A stretch of DNA of 64,000 nucleotides, from the NCBI GenBank assembly GCA_963663365.2, contig CAXXIH010000001.1, positions 62,001 through 126,000 of the forward strand, given 5' to 3'. The stretch comes from G963663365 sp963663365 (GTDB lineage Bacteria > Hinthialibacterota > Hinthialibacteria > Hinthialibacterales > G963663365). Each line of letters starts with the position of its first letter. Position 1 is the stretch's first letter. The position numbers and the translations under genes are program-made. Below the pieces are notes generated by a model. It was not told the DNA's origin, ran no database searches, and was given only the letters and a program-made list of their open reading frames with translations. Shown here piece by piece: positions 27,895 to 36,417 of the stretch.

Positions 27895-28481
27895 GATAAG
27901 CCGAAGCCTTCCTGTAGAAGCGTCGTTTCCGCTTCTAATAAATCCAATTCTTCGAGGGTTGCGGCAATCTCGTAGTCTACGAGTTCCATTGCCGGCGTAT
28001 CATAGGATGTTTCCGGCTCAGAGAGGTCAACCGGGGTTACCCCCACTTGATAGACAAAGAATAGTACAGCCGCACACGCCCCCGCTGTGGCCAATCTATG
28101 CCAAATGTCCCAATTTCCCCAACTCTCAAACCAACGTCTGATCGTCTCTGCAAAACCGGCAGATGATTGGGGTGCTGTTTGAAGACGCGATTCTGCGGCG
28201 GATTGGGCGGCAGCGAGTATTGCCGAAACGGTTTCGGGCCGTGGCTCGACAATTCGAGCGCCCGATTTTGCTGCTGTACCGGCTCCGGATAGGGCTCGTA
28301 ATGCCTGGTATTCGGTGAATAGGGCGTTTGCCGCCTTATCCTGTTGTACGAGGGATTCAAACTCTCTTTGTTCTGCCTCGTCCAGCTCACCGAATGCCGC
28401 TCGGAGCGCAAGGTCCTGCGTATCGTGGTTCGGTTCTTGAAATGGTGATTTTTGACCGTTCATCATACGCCTCTCATTCAT
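27891..28481 (-). CDS. Probable anti-sigma factor, single-pass membrane protein
   Basis: A 196-residue protein encoded directly after the ECF sigma gene, with a 4-base ATGA overlap at both ends. The N-terminal cytoplasmic part (about 15-60, LALRAAFGELDEAEQREFESLVQQDKAA) fits the anti-sigma helical domain but lacks the zinc-binding HxxxCxxC motif, so it is a non-zinc type. One transmembrane helix follows at about residues 130-147 (LATAGACAAVLFFVYQVG), and the last 50 residues are acidic and outside the cytoplasm. Operon position and topology are the main evidence. Confidence 0.8.
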   Translation of the reverse strand: MNERRMMNGQKSPFQEPNHDTQDLALRAAFGELDEAEQREFESLVQQDKAANALFTEYQALRALSGAGTAAKSGARIVEPRPETVSAILAAAQSAAESRLQTAPQSSAGFAETIRRWFESWGNWDIWHRLATAGACAAVLFFVYQVGVTPVDLSEPETSYDTPAMELVDYEIAATLEELDLLEAETTLLQEGFGLS

Positions 28482-29152
28482 CCCTGTGCCGCTTGTATCT
28501 TTTCTTTCTGTGGCTCTATTTCTTCCGAGATAACAATATTGGAGTCAAGCAAATGTTTGCGTATGCGCTTCATCGCTTGGTGCATCCATCCGAGAACCGT
28601 TCCAAGCGGACAATCGAACATTTCCGCTAGTTCCTTGAACGGGACTTCTGCCTCGGTTCTTAGGAGGTAGATCTCCCTGACTCGTTCCGGGAGGCGTTCA
28701 ACCGCCTCATCGATGCAGCGCTGAATCTCTTGCTCGTAGATTCGTTCGTCTGCACGTACTCCACCCGGATCAGCCAACGTGGACCAGAAGGAAACATCTG
28801 ATTCCATTTCCGGTTCCTGTACCGTGTTCTCCCGGCCCTGCCGCCTGAACTCATCCAGGCAGTAGTTGTGAGCGATGCGATACAACCATGATGAGAATTG
28901 GCCTTGTTCCTCATAAGAGTCGGCCCGGCGTATCGCACGCAGCCAAACCTCCTGGAATGCGTCTTCGGCCCGATTGGGATTGCCCAGCATCCTTGTTAAG
29001 TAGCCAAGCAGGGGGGCTTTGAATGCATCGAGCAGGCGTTCAAAGGCTGCCATATCTCCCTGCTCACGATACCGCAGGAACCAAGCGCCATGCTCTTTTC
29101 GTTCATCGGGCGTCATCACATTCGCTACTTTTCTAACGCTGGGAGGCCACAT
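28478..29152 (-). CDS. ECF-type RNA polymerase sigma factor
   Basis: A 224-residue sigma-70 family protein with region 2 (about residues 30-105, LLGYLTRMLGNPNRAEDAFQEVWLRAIRR and FSSWLYRIAHNYCLDEFRRQ) and region 4 (about 150-210, RLPERVREIYLLRTEAEVPFKELAEMFDCPLGTVLGWMHQAMKRIRK). The linker between them is typical of ECF proteins. The start at 29152 is supported by AGGTG six bases upstream; an internal ATG at 29116 has no such site. The gene leads the sigma/anti-sigma/extracytoplasmic protein operon, and the three ATGA overlaps suggest coordinated stoichiometry. A VWA membrane protein gene is divergent at 29353. Confidence 0.95.
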   Translation of the reverse strand: MWPPSVRKVANVMTPDERKEHGAWFLRYREQGDMAAFERLLDAFKAPLLGYLTRMLGNPNRAEDAFQEVWLRAIRRADSYEEQGQFSSWLYRIAHNYCLDEFRRQGRENTVQEPEMESDVSFWSTLADPGGVRADERIYEQEIQRCIDEAVERLPERVREIYLLRTEAEVPFKELAEMFDCPLGTVLGWMHQAMKRIRKHLLDSNIVISEEIEPQKEKIQAAQG

Positions 29153-29352
29153 TTATTGCACCTAATGGATTTCCCGGCGAAATTTTTAAATTGCCTCAAA
29201 ATGCCTTCCTGCTTATATGACACCACCGATATCTCTCCTCGACAAGCGTTTCGTATTCAATTTCTTGGGCTTGCAGCCTTCTTTCTCATATCCCGCGCCC
29301 CCTCTCCCTTCATCCTTGGCGCTGCAACCTTCATTCTGCATCTCTTGAAATC

Positions 29353-31572
29353 ATGGGCGTTTTAATCTGGTGCGCTGTTTTGGGAGCCGGTGTGTGGCTT
29401 TATTCACGCCGCTATCTCAATGTCGAGCTTGATCCACAAGTCCGTAGCGGCTTGACGGGGCTCCGGCTTATTTTATTGGCCATTTTGGGCTGGTGGGTTG
29501 TTGCGCAGCCAACATATCGTGACACTGTCTCTGTAGAGGAGCCTGCCCGTGTGGTTGCTTTGCTGGATGATTCACGCAGCATGTCGTTCCCCGTTGATAG
29601 TCCGGTGGATAATGATCCCTCCGGTTCTGTATCACGTTGGCAGGCGGTACGGGATTTTCTAACGGCTCAGCGTCTAGAGCGATTTGCGGATGATGAGATA
29701 GAGCTTGAAACCCGATTGCTATCCACGCCGCAGGTTGTTTTTGCTACGGGGACATCGGGCCTTATGCGAGCCTTCCAGTTGACTCCTTCGACGGCTCAGA
29801 CAGATTTAGATTCGGCAGCCGGCGTTTTGGCATCTGCGGCTTCCAGTCGACCCGTCCAGATTTTGTTGTTTTCCGATGGACGTCAAACGACACCGGGGGG
29901 ACTGATTGACAATGTCGGCCAAGCTGCGGGTCATGCCCGGTATTGGACCTTTGGAGTTGGTCCGGAAGAACTCCCATTAAATGCCTCGCTCACTCGTCTC
30001 CAAGGGAATGGCCGTTTGCGTTCCGGTTCACGTTCGGAATATGTGCTTCGTGGCCGCCGCCATGCATCTCAGCGGGAATCGTTGGCCATTCGAATGGAAT
30101 TGGTGCGTCAACAGCCCTCAGAATCCGAGGCCCTTGCTGCGGGCGATGTTGTTTGGGCCACCGATGTCGTTGTGCCGGGTCTTGCGGATGATGCTCCCGG
30201 CAAAAATGAATTTACGATTCCATTCTTTGTTGATGGCCCTGAAGAAACCGGCCGTTATGTTTTAGGGGCAACGGTAACGCTTTCGGGTGACCGGATTCCT
30301 CAAGACGATTCGATCAACAAAGAAATAGAAGCCGTTCCATCGAGCGATCCGGTGTTGATCGTAACCGGACAACCGACATGGGAATTGCGGTTTCTTAAAC
30401 GAGCGCTTGAAGACGATCCTACGCTGGATGTTTTAGCCGGGTGGTTTCATGAAGGGAGCATGATCTGGCTTATGGATCGAATGTGGGTGGCTGAAAGGCG
30501 CGGAGAACAAGAGTTGCCGCAATCTCTCCCCGGTCCGGAGATATGGGAAAACCTTTCGCAGTACAGCCTGATTGTGCTTCACCGCTTGGCATTGGAGACT
30601 TTGGAGCCATCCATACGTGAAAAGATCACGGCCGCGCTGGAGAATGGTAGCCGGGCGTTGGTGCTTCTGGGGGATTCGCCCGCAGGTAATAGCAAAATTG
30701 AACCTTTGGGGATCGGACATCTCGGCACGTTAGATACAACGTATTTGCCCTATGTTGGAAATGATCTTAATTCCGGTGCACTACAGACTTCACTTGAAGC
30801 CCTCTTGCAGCCACCTCCTCCTCCTCTTCAGGGAATCTATGTAACCGGCCTGCTGCCGCCGGGATCGCGTACCCTTTTGGCGATGCGTGAAAACGAAGCC
30901 GAACCGGAGCGCCCGGTGATTACCGAAGTCTCAATTGGCTTGGGGAAAGCGGTTGTCTCTTTTACAGACAGCATTTGGCGTTGGGAACTGCATGATCAAC
31001 GCGGCTCAAAACTGTGGCGGCTTTTGGTGCATCAAGTTTTACGTCCGGAACACGTTGTCCCGGACCGGCTGATTGTCGAGCCGCCCGCCCCTGAAGTTGG
31101 AGATGCAATTTTGCTTCGGTTCGATGCCGATTTGCAATCTGCGGAAGGCCCTCCCCGATCCATGCCGATCCATGTTCAAACGCCTATGGGGCTTAAGCCA
31201 CTTACTCTTGTTGCTTCCAAAGACACTCCCAACCGGCTTGAGGCCCAAATGGTGGCCTCTGTTTCAGGAACTTACCGGGCTATGGCTCTTTCCCGGGGAG
31301 CGGAGATTGAATTCCAAGTCACACTTCCTGACCGGGAAAGCATCGATATCACTCAAGATCGTGCCGCTCTGGAACGGTTGGCCCGGCGCAGCAAAGGCGC
31401 CTATGCGCCGCCGAATGAATGGGAAGACTTGCTGGAGAAAGTCGATACGAAACCCTATCGCTATGAGGTTGAGCGGCCCCGTCCTTGGGTTTCACGTTGG
31501 TGGATTGTGTTGCTTGTCTCAGCTTTGCTTTGTGCCGAATGGCTTTGGCGGCAAAGAGAGAATTTACCGTAA
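29353..31572 (+). CDS. VWA-like membrane protein with a MIDAS motif
   Basis: A 739-residue protein with two N-terminal membrane helices (about 2-18 and 37-54), a von Willebrand A-like domain beginning VVALLDDSRSMSFPVD (MIDAS DxSxS at residues 72-76) and a C-terminal helix (about 714-731, WWIVLLVSALLCAEWLW). A middle part with PVLIVTGQPTWELRFLKRAL and LGDSP resembles the glutamine-amidotransferase-like fold seen in related planctomycete-type proteins, but without a clear catalytic Cys. Similar BatA/BatB-like proteins take part in envelope or chaperone functions. The start has no good ribosome site and overlaps a short upstream frame by 13 bases. It is divergent from the sigma operon. Confidence 0.8.
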   Translation: MGVLIWCAVLGAGVWLYSRRYLNVELDPQVRSGLTGLRLILLAILGWWVVAQPTYRDTVSVEEPARVVALLDDSRSMSFPVDSPVDNDPSGSVSRWQAVRDFLTAQRLERFADDEIELETRLLSTPQVVFATGTSGLMRAFQLTPSTAQTDLDSAAGVLASAASSRPVQILLFSDGRQTTPGGLIDNVGQAAGHARYWTFGVGPEELPLNASLTRLQGNGRLRSGSRSEYVLRGRRHASQRESLAIRMELVRQQPSESEALAAGDVVWATDVVVPGLADDAPGKNEFTIPFFVDGPEETGRYVLGATVTLSGDRIPQDDSINKEIEAVPSSDPVLIVTGQPTWELRFLKRALEDDPTLDVLAGWFHEGSMIWLMDRMWVAERRGEQELPQSLPGPEIWENLSQYSLIVLHRLALETLEPSIREKITAALENGSRALVLLGDSPAGNSKIEPLGIGHLGTLDTTYLPYVGNDLNSGALQTSLEALLQPPPPPLQGIYVTGLLPPGSRTLLAMRENEAEPERPVITEVSIGLGKAVVSFTDSIWRWELHDQRGSKLWRLLVHQVLRPEHVVPDRLIVEPPAPEVGDAILLRFDADLQSAEGPPRSMPIHVQTPMGLKPLTLVASKDTPNRLEAQMVASVSGTYRAMALSRGAEIEFQVTLPDRESIDITQDRAALERLARRSKGAYAPPNEWEDLLEKVDTKPYRYEVERPRPWVSRWWIVLLVSALLCAEWLWRQRENLP

Positions 31573-31590
31573 CGAAATAGCGATAGGCTT

Positions 31591-33261
31591 TTATTCGCTT
31601 TTCTTTTTGCCCAGTGTGAACGTGAATGTCGAGCCTTCACCGACTATGGATGACAACGAAATCGACCCGCCGTGTTGTTCCACGATCCGTTTGACCAAAG
31701 CCAGCCCCAATCCTGTGCTGTCGATTTTCCGCTCCTTTTCCACACGATGATAAAGATCGAAAATCCGGTCCTTTTCTTCGTCGGGAATTCCTAAACCTGT
31801 ATCCGAAAGGCTAAAAGCCCACATCCCGTTGGATAATTGCCGGCAACCGATGCACAAATGCAGCTGACGGTTTGGATCGCGGTATTTAAAGGCGTTCCCG
31901 AGCAGATTCCGCCAAACCTGTACGATCCGGGTTGAATCGCCATAGACAATAGGAAGTTCTTCGGTGATGTCGACAGTTGCGCCGATGGTATGCAATTGGT
32001 AGGTCAATTCCGCCATTGCCATTTGCACAAGTTCGTCCATCGAACACTGTTCCCATACCGGTTCGGTTTGTCCGGTACGTGCATATTCCAAAAGCGAAGA
32101 GACAAATTCCGTCATGCGTTTCGCTTGTTGCTTGATTTGTATAAGAAATTCATGCGCATGCGCATCGATTGTTTTGCCGATTGTATCTTCCAACAGATCC
32201 GAATAGCCGCTGATTAGCGCCAGTGGACTTTTTAGATCATGGGAAACCACGCGTGAGAAACGCTCCAACTCAAGGTTTTTGCGCTCAACAATTTCCAGCG
32301 CCGATTCTAATGAACGTTGCGTGTATTTAAGTGCGGTAATGTCTTCGAAAATCGCCAAGCAGCGTTTCGCTTCATCGTCCGGACCGGGCAATACGATAAC
32401 CGTTGCCATGAGATCCAGCAGCCGTCCGTCCTTGCTCTGGAGTGTGATCTCACGGCCTACAACACGTGATTCTCTCCATCTCCATGGAGGAATATCGTGG
32501 ACATGTTCTCCTTCTTTCGGTACGAGACGGTCCAGCGAGTTGAGAACCGTTGTCATTTCCTGCCCGGAATATCCAAAGACTTCTTTTGCTCCCTCATTCC
32601 AGCGCATGATGTAGACATCGCCGTTATGTACCCGCTCGAATACCACCACGGCCGCCGAACTGTATTGGGTGAGCAGCGAAAGATCTTGGAGTTCGGATTG
32701 GCTTTCCAGGATCTCTTGGTTCATGGCCTGCACATGTTCATACAAAAGGTCGTTATGCAGAACCAAAGCCAACTGCCCGGCCGTAACCTTAAGCATAGAG
32801 CGGGCGCTGTTCGAAAAATCTTCTTCCCGCCGGCTTCCCACGGCCAAAAGCCCCCAGGTTTCATCGGCAAAATGCAATGGTTCAATGGCAATGCTGGCAA
32901 AAGGGCTTGATTCAACAGAGGAGACGTCATCCGGCAGTTCCGGCATCCATAGTTTTCCTTCTCCGCCCATGTTGGACCAGGCTTTTTCGAGATCCGGCAG
33001 TAATGCGTTGACCTCTCCGGCACAATCCCGGGGATTGTTTAAAGGGGAGTGAATATAGGGAAAACCCCGTGCTTTACGTTTTAAAACTACGACAAGCAGC
33101 GCATAATTCAGAAAGGAGCCTAAGAAATCCGACAGCGCAACTCCGGCCAGTTCGGAGCGCAATCCCGCAGCCGCCTCTTCGATGAAATGGGCGAATTTCT
33201 CAACTGCGGGGATATGGGTGATGAGATCGGATGAAGTCCGCCGTTCGTTTGACTCTCGCAT
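31591..33261 (-). CDS. Sensor histidine kinase with GAF- and PAS-like input domains
   Basis: A 556-residue soluble kinase. Order: a GAF-like region (about 20-170, FASIAIEPLHFADETWGLLAVG), a coiled linker, a PAS domain (about 195-310, SAAVVVFERVHNGDVYIMRWNEGAKEVFGY), HisKA (FSRVVSHDLKSPLALISGYS, phosphoacceptor His341) and HATPase_c (about 440-553: N box WRNLLGNAFKYRDPN, G1 SDTGLGIPDEEKDRIFDLYHR, G2 STGLGLALVKRIVEQHGGS). There is no transmembrane segment, so it senses an internal or diffusible signal. No response regulator is adjacent; the receiver-SpoIIE protein at 17.6 kb is the only receiver in the window. It converges with the VWA gene, with an 18-base gap. Confidence 0.94.
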   Translation of the reverse strand: MRESNERRTSSDLITHIPAVEKFAHFIEEAAAGLRSELAGVALSDFLGSFLNYALLVVVLKRKARGFPYIHSPLNNPRDCAGEVNALLPDLEKAWSNMGGEGKLWMPELPDDVSSVESSPFASIAIEPLHFADETWGLLAVGSRREEDFSNSARSMLKVTAGQLALVLHNDLLYEHVQAMNQEILESQSELQDLSLLTQYSSAAVVVFERVHNGDVYIMRWNEGAKEVFGYSGQEMTTVLNSLDRLVPKEGEHVHDIPPWRWRESRVVGREITLQSKDGRLLDLMATVIVLPGPDDEAKRCLAIFEDITALKYTQRSLESALEIVERKNLELERFSRVVSHDLKSPLALISGYSDLLEDTIGKTIDAHAHEFLIQIKQQAKRMTEFVSSLLEYARTGQTEPVWEQCSMDELVQMAMAELTYQLHTIGATVDITEELPIVYGDSTRIVQVWRNLLGNAFKYRDPNRQLHLCIGCRQLSNGMWAFSLSDTGLGIPDEEKDRIFDLYHRVEKERKIDSTGLGLALVKRIVEQHGGSISLSSIVGEGSTFTFTLGKKKSE

Positions 33262-33365
33262 CGTGCCAGAAGCCTACCAGAGGGGGCGGTTCTTCACGAG
33301 TCGCGGATGCACCATTGAGTCATGAGCGGTTTGGCGGCACAGTCGCCATCCGGTGAAAGGATACG

Positions 33366-34479
33366 ATGATGTATGAAGAACAACAGCAGGCCTTAGCCCG
33401 CATAAAGGAAGAACTCGAAGAGCTGGGAGGCTATCTTTGACCTTGCGGGGAAAGAAGCCGAAATCCAGCAATTAGAAGAAGATATGCAGGCTCCCGGTTT
33501 CTGGGATGATCCCAAACGGGGCCAAAAGCATAGCCAGACGATCAAACGGCTCCGCGATGTTATTAAACCCCATAAGGAACTTATGGCTGCGGTAACCGAC
33601 GTCTCTGAATTGATCGAACTCACCGAAATGGAGGGTGAAGAAGGTCAGGAAGAGGAATTTCAAAAAGAAGTCGAAACCCTCGAATCGCGGCTTGAGGCCT
33701 TTGAGGTCCAGTGCACGCTTTCATCCGAACTGGATGCGGGGGATTGCTTCCTCAATATCCATCCCGGCGCGGGCGGAACCGAGTCTTGTGATTGGGCTTC
33801 AATGCTTTTGCGCATGTATCTGCGATTTTGTGAACGGTCAGGTTTTCAGTTTGATCTGATTGACCGGCAAGAGGGCGATGAGGCGGGGATCAAAAACGCC
33901 ACCATTCATATCAAAGGCGAGTATGCCTATGGACGGATGCGTTCCGAGAACGGCATCCATCGTCTGGTGCGCATCTCCCCATTCGATAGCAATAGCCGCC
34001 GTCATACATCTTTCGCTTCGGTTCATGCGTCTCCTGAAATCGACGACAGCGTTGAAATTGAAATCCTCGACAAAGATCTTCGTGTCGACACATTCCGTTC
34101 ATCGGGCGCCGGCGGCCAGCATGTTAACGTCACCGATTCGGCCGTGCGCATCACTCACTTTCCAACCGGCATTGTGGTTACCTGCCAAAATGAACGTTCT
34201 CAACATCAGAATCGCGAAACGGCCATGAAGGTTTTGCGTGCACGCTTGTTTGAAATTGCGATGCAGGAACAAGCCGAAAAAGCCGAGCAGCTCTCCGGGG
34301 AAAAGAAAGATATCGCTTGGGGGAACCAGATTCGCTCTTATGTTCTCCATCCCTATCAGATGATTAAGGACCTGCGCACCAGTGTTGAGCGCGGCGACGT
34401 CCAAAATGTGCTCGACGGCGATTTGGATGATTATATTGACGCCTATCTTCGCTGGGCCCTAAAAAATTCCCAGAAGTAG
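33366..34479 (+). CDS. prfB: Peptide chain release factor 2 with programmed +1 frameshift
   Basis: RF2 ends translation at UAA and UGA. The gene is in two frames: ATG at 33366 (or 33369) encodes 24 residues (MMYEEQQQALARIKEELEEL, then GGYL) and stops at TGA 33438-33440; a +1 shift at CTT-TGA continues as DLAGKEAEIQ at 33439 and gives about 370 residues. The main frame has the class I signature GAGGTESCDWASML, the SPF-type recognition tripeptide region (VRISPFDSNSRRHTSFASV) and the GGQ peptide-release motif in RSSGAGGQHVNVTDSAVR. AAAGGA precedes the start. The gene is intact: the early stop is regulatory, not a mutation. Confidence 0.97.
33425..33441 (+). promoter_or_regulatory. prfB: prfB +1 frameshift site
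   Basis: GGGAGGCTATCTTTGAC contains an internal Shine-Dalgarno-like GGAGG, four bases, then the slippery CTT TGA C. It corresponds to the E. coli AGGGGGTATCTTTGAC site; the spacer is one base longer here. When RF2 is scarce the UGA is read slowly, the ribosome slips +1 onto GAC and full-length RF2 is made. Confidence 0.93.
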
Positions 34480-34498
34480 GGGGACGGCCCCTCCTTGG

Positions 34499-34528
34499 TT
34501 GACAGGCCGAGTTAGTCCGCTTGATAAT
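34499..34528 (+). promoter_or_regulatory. Candidate sigma-70-type promoter for the prepilin gene
   Basis: TTGACA at 34499-34504 matches the -35 consensus perfectly and GATAAT at 34523-34528 matches the -10 in five of six bases, with an 18-base spacer. Transcription would start near 34535, giving a short leader with GGGAGGTG at 34540-34547, just before the ATG at 34551. It separates the prepilin from prfB. Confidence 0.6.
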
Positions 34529-34550
34529 CGTTACGGTACGGGAGGTGACG

Positions 34551-35198
34551 ATGAACAAGCGTCGTGCCTTTACATTGATCGAATTGCTGATTGTGGTGGC
34601 GATTATTGGGATTTTGGCCGCAATAGCCGTCCCGAATTTTCTTGCCGCGCAAACCCGGGCTAAAGTGTCCCGTGTTTATGCGGATATGCGCAGTATCGAA
34701 AACGCCATCGAAACCTACCGTCTAGATAACAATGCCTTCGCCCATTATGTCGTGAGCGCGGGCACAAACGGTCCGAACGGTCAGCCTGTATCGGTCTCGA
34801 TGATCTTCCAATACATGTTTACGACTCCGATTGCGTATCTTTCGTCTCTGGATTTAATGAATCCTTTTGACGATGTGCGCAAATACCGTTGCCCCCCGGG
34901 AGCCGCCGCCCAAGATGCCAGCTTCAGCTACGGTGGAAGTTATTCATACTGGAACCGCCGTCAGCATTCCGGTATCCCCACCGATAAGGATCAATGGCTA
35001 TTGGTAACCCAGGGGCCGACTTCGACTGTTATCTGCCAGGGATTCCCCGAACGTAACGATCAAAACAGCGCCACGTATGACTTCAACGATTTTCGAAGCC
35101 GCATCTATAACCTCTCAAACGGCATCATTAGCGAAGGCAACATTGTCCGTTTGGGCGGTGATCTTGCCGGATTTGAGAAGATCGTCCCAAATTATTAA
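34551..35198 (+). CDS. Type II secretion/type IV pilin-like prepilin
   Basis: A 215-residue secreted or pseudopilin-like protein. The N-terminus MNKRRAFTLIELLIVVAIIG followed by ILAAIAVPNFLAAQ is a textbook prepilin leader and hydrophobic helix, but the residue before FTLIE is Ala, not Gly. The next part, TRAKVSRVYADMRSIENAIETYRLDNNAF, is the conserved helix of orphan prepilins. The C-terminal domain has SYSYWNRRQ and a Pro/Ser-rich middle. I chose 34551 over an in-frame start at 34521 because GGGAGG is placed correctly. Its function (pilus, secretion or surface display) is unknown. Its nearest relative is the convergent gene at 35241. Confidence 0.9.
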   Translation: MNKRRAFTLIELLIVVAIIGILAAIAVPNFLAAQTRAKVSRVYADMRSIENAIETYRLDNNAFAHYVVSAGTNGPNGQPVSVSMIFQYMFTTPIAYLSSLDLMNPFDDVRKYRCPPGAAAQDASFSYGGSYSYWNRRQHSGIPTDKDQWLLVTQGPTSTVICQGFPERNDQNSATYDFNDFRSRIYNLSNGIISEGNIVRLGGDLAGFEKIVPNY

Positions 35199-35240
35199 GC
35201 CGTACCCCGGTTGATTTGCTTATACGGCAAATCCGCTTCT

Positions 35241-35789
35241 TTATGGTCCGAATCGGGCGATATCCCCTGAACTCAGCAAACCATTTGAAGATTCGTAACG
35301 GATCAGCGCACCGTCTCCCCATGTATCCGGTCCATGGCTGAATGAAAACCATTCAAAGGTATTGGCCGAGTCCGCAGATTTTTGGAAGTAGGCTTCTTCA
35401 CGGGTTTTAACCAAGTCCGGACTCTGCCGCCGGTTGAAATAGTGAAATTCATGCACTTCCGGAATACCTTCCGGAGCATTCCGGGCCGGAAAAATCTCAT
35501 CGAAGAGCGATGGCATATACGCGATAGGGGTTGTCAGCCGGACCGGCAGGAAATGCGGCGCAGGCTCCAAGTCTTTGCTGTTGAGATAGTAAGGATAGTA
35601 GTTCTGATCCAGCCGGTAACTCTCGAGAGCGGTAGAGCAGGTTCGTAATTCCGCTTCCACACGGGCCACCTTGGCCCGGATTTGCGCATTAAGAAAATTG
35701 GGTACGGCAATCGCGGCCAGGATTCCAATAATTGCCACGACAATAAGTAACTCGATTAGGGTGAACGCATTTCTGCGTGATTGAAACAT
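35241..35789 (-). CDS. Type II secretion/type IV pilin-like prepilin
   Basis: A 182-residue protein with the prepilin start MFQSRRNAFTLIELLIVVAI (cleavage residue Ala or Asn rather than Gly), followed by GILAAIAVPNFLNAQIRAKVARVEAELRTCSTALESYRLDQNYYPYY. The C-terminal part, RLTTPIAYMPSLFDEIFP, HYFNRRQSPD and FSHGPDTWGDGALIRYESSNGL, parallels the other two prepilins in the window (at 34551 and 56859) residue for residue in places, so these are paralogues. GGGAG lies six bases before the ATG. It converges with the prepilin at 34551, with a 42-base gap. Confidence 0.9.
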   Translation of the reverse strand: MFQSRRNAFTLIELLIVVAIIGILAAIAVPNFLNAQIRAKVARVEAELRTCSTALESYRLDQNYYPYYLNSKDLEPAPHFLPVRLTTPIAYMPSLFDEIFPARNAPEGIPEVHEFHYFNRRQSPDLVKTREEAYFQKSADSANTFEWFSFSHGPDTWGDGALIRYESSNGLLSSGDIARFGP

Positions 35790-35905
35790 TGTTGTACTCC
35801 CGGATTTGTTTCCGCGCCAAAATCGCCGTCGTCATTTAAGGACAGGCGGCATTGTGCTCTGTAGATCAACACCTGTTAAAAAGAGAATGGTGGGGAGTTA
35901 TCTGT

Positions 35906-36250
35906 TCAGTACGGCGGTGCGCGGGGCGAGTCCGGCCGTGCGGCATCGGCGCTGAACCCGATACGGATATTGGAAGGGAGGGGGTGTTTCTGTTGAGCGG
36001 TAAACAGAAGAAACAGGGATGCAAACGCAAAACCGGTGTAAAGAAAGCCGATCTGTAAGAGCGTGCAAAACCAGCAAGATGTTTCATGGCCGCCGCATGG
36101 TTCATCGTGCGTGTGGAGGACGGGATGTACCGATAAGGCAATAAAAACAGCCAGAATCAGGAAGATGCCGATGGACGGTATTCCCGGCATGGGCATGCTT
36201 CGCCGTCTTGTGCTGGTTGGCCGGTTTCTATGCTGCCTTAAACGAAACAT
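35906..36250 (-). CDS. Small membrane protein with a His/Cys-rich loop
   Basis: A 114-residue protein starting MFRLRQHRNRPTSTRRRSMP, with AAAGGA five bases before the ATG. A basic N-terminus is followed by a hydrophobic helix (about 26-41, SIGIFLILAVFIALSVHP), then a short loop HTHDEPCGGHETSCWFC, then a second helix (LLQIGFLYTGFAFASLFLLF). The loop with three His and three Cys looks like a metal-binding or redox site facing one side of the membrane. The C-terminal 25 residues have no motif. I do not recognise the family; codon use and the ribosome site support a real gene. Confidence 0.55.
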   Translation of the reverse strand: MFRLRQHRNRPTSTRRRSMPMPGIPSIGIFLILAVFIALSVHPVLHTHDEPCGGHETSCWFCTLLQIGFLYTGFAFASLFLLFTAQQKHPLPSNIRIGFSADAARPDSPRAPPY

Positions 36251-36417
36251 GATGTCCTTTGTGTATAAGAACGTTACTTCTCTTCTTAAAGTCTCTCTCA
36301 CCTTTCAAAGTTGTCAAGCGATTCCGAAAACCGGTCGATAATAGGAGAAGACCTGGAAGGTCATGGCGGGTCCACGGACGGACAAACACAAACAAACAAT
36401 GGGATTGGGAGTTGATC

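Noticed and set aside
29090..29365. 91-codon plus-strand open frame ending 13 bases inside the VWA gene, with a hydrophobic C-terminus
   Set aside because: Its start lies inside the sigma gene on the other strand, it has no ribosome site, and it resembles nothing known. It may act as a leader, but the evidence is too weak to call a gene.
31573..31610. Terminator-like AGCGA/TCGCT with T run after the VWA gene
   Set aside because: The stem is only 5 bases and the T run encodes the C-terminal lysines of the histidine kinase on the other strand.
33366..33440. prfB as a pseudogene with a premature stop
   Set aside because: The stop coincides exactly with the known +1 frameshift site, and the second frame is intact and full length.
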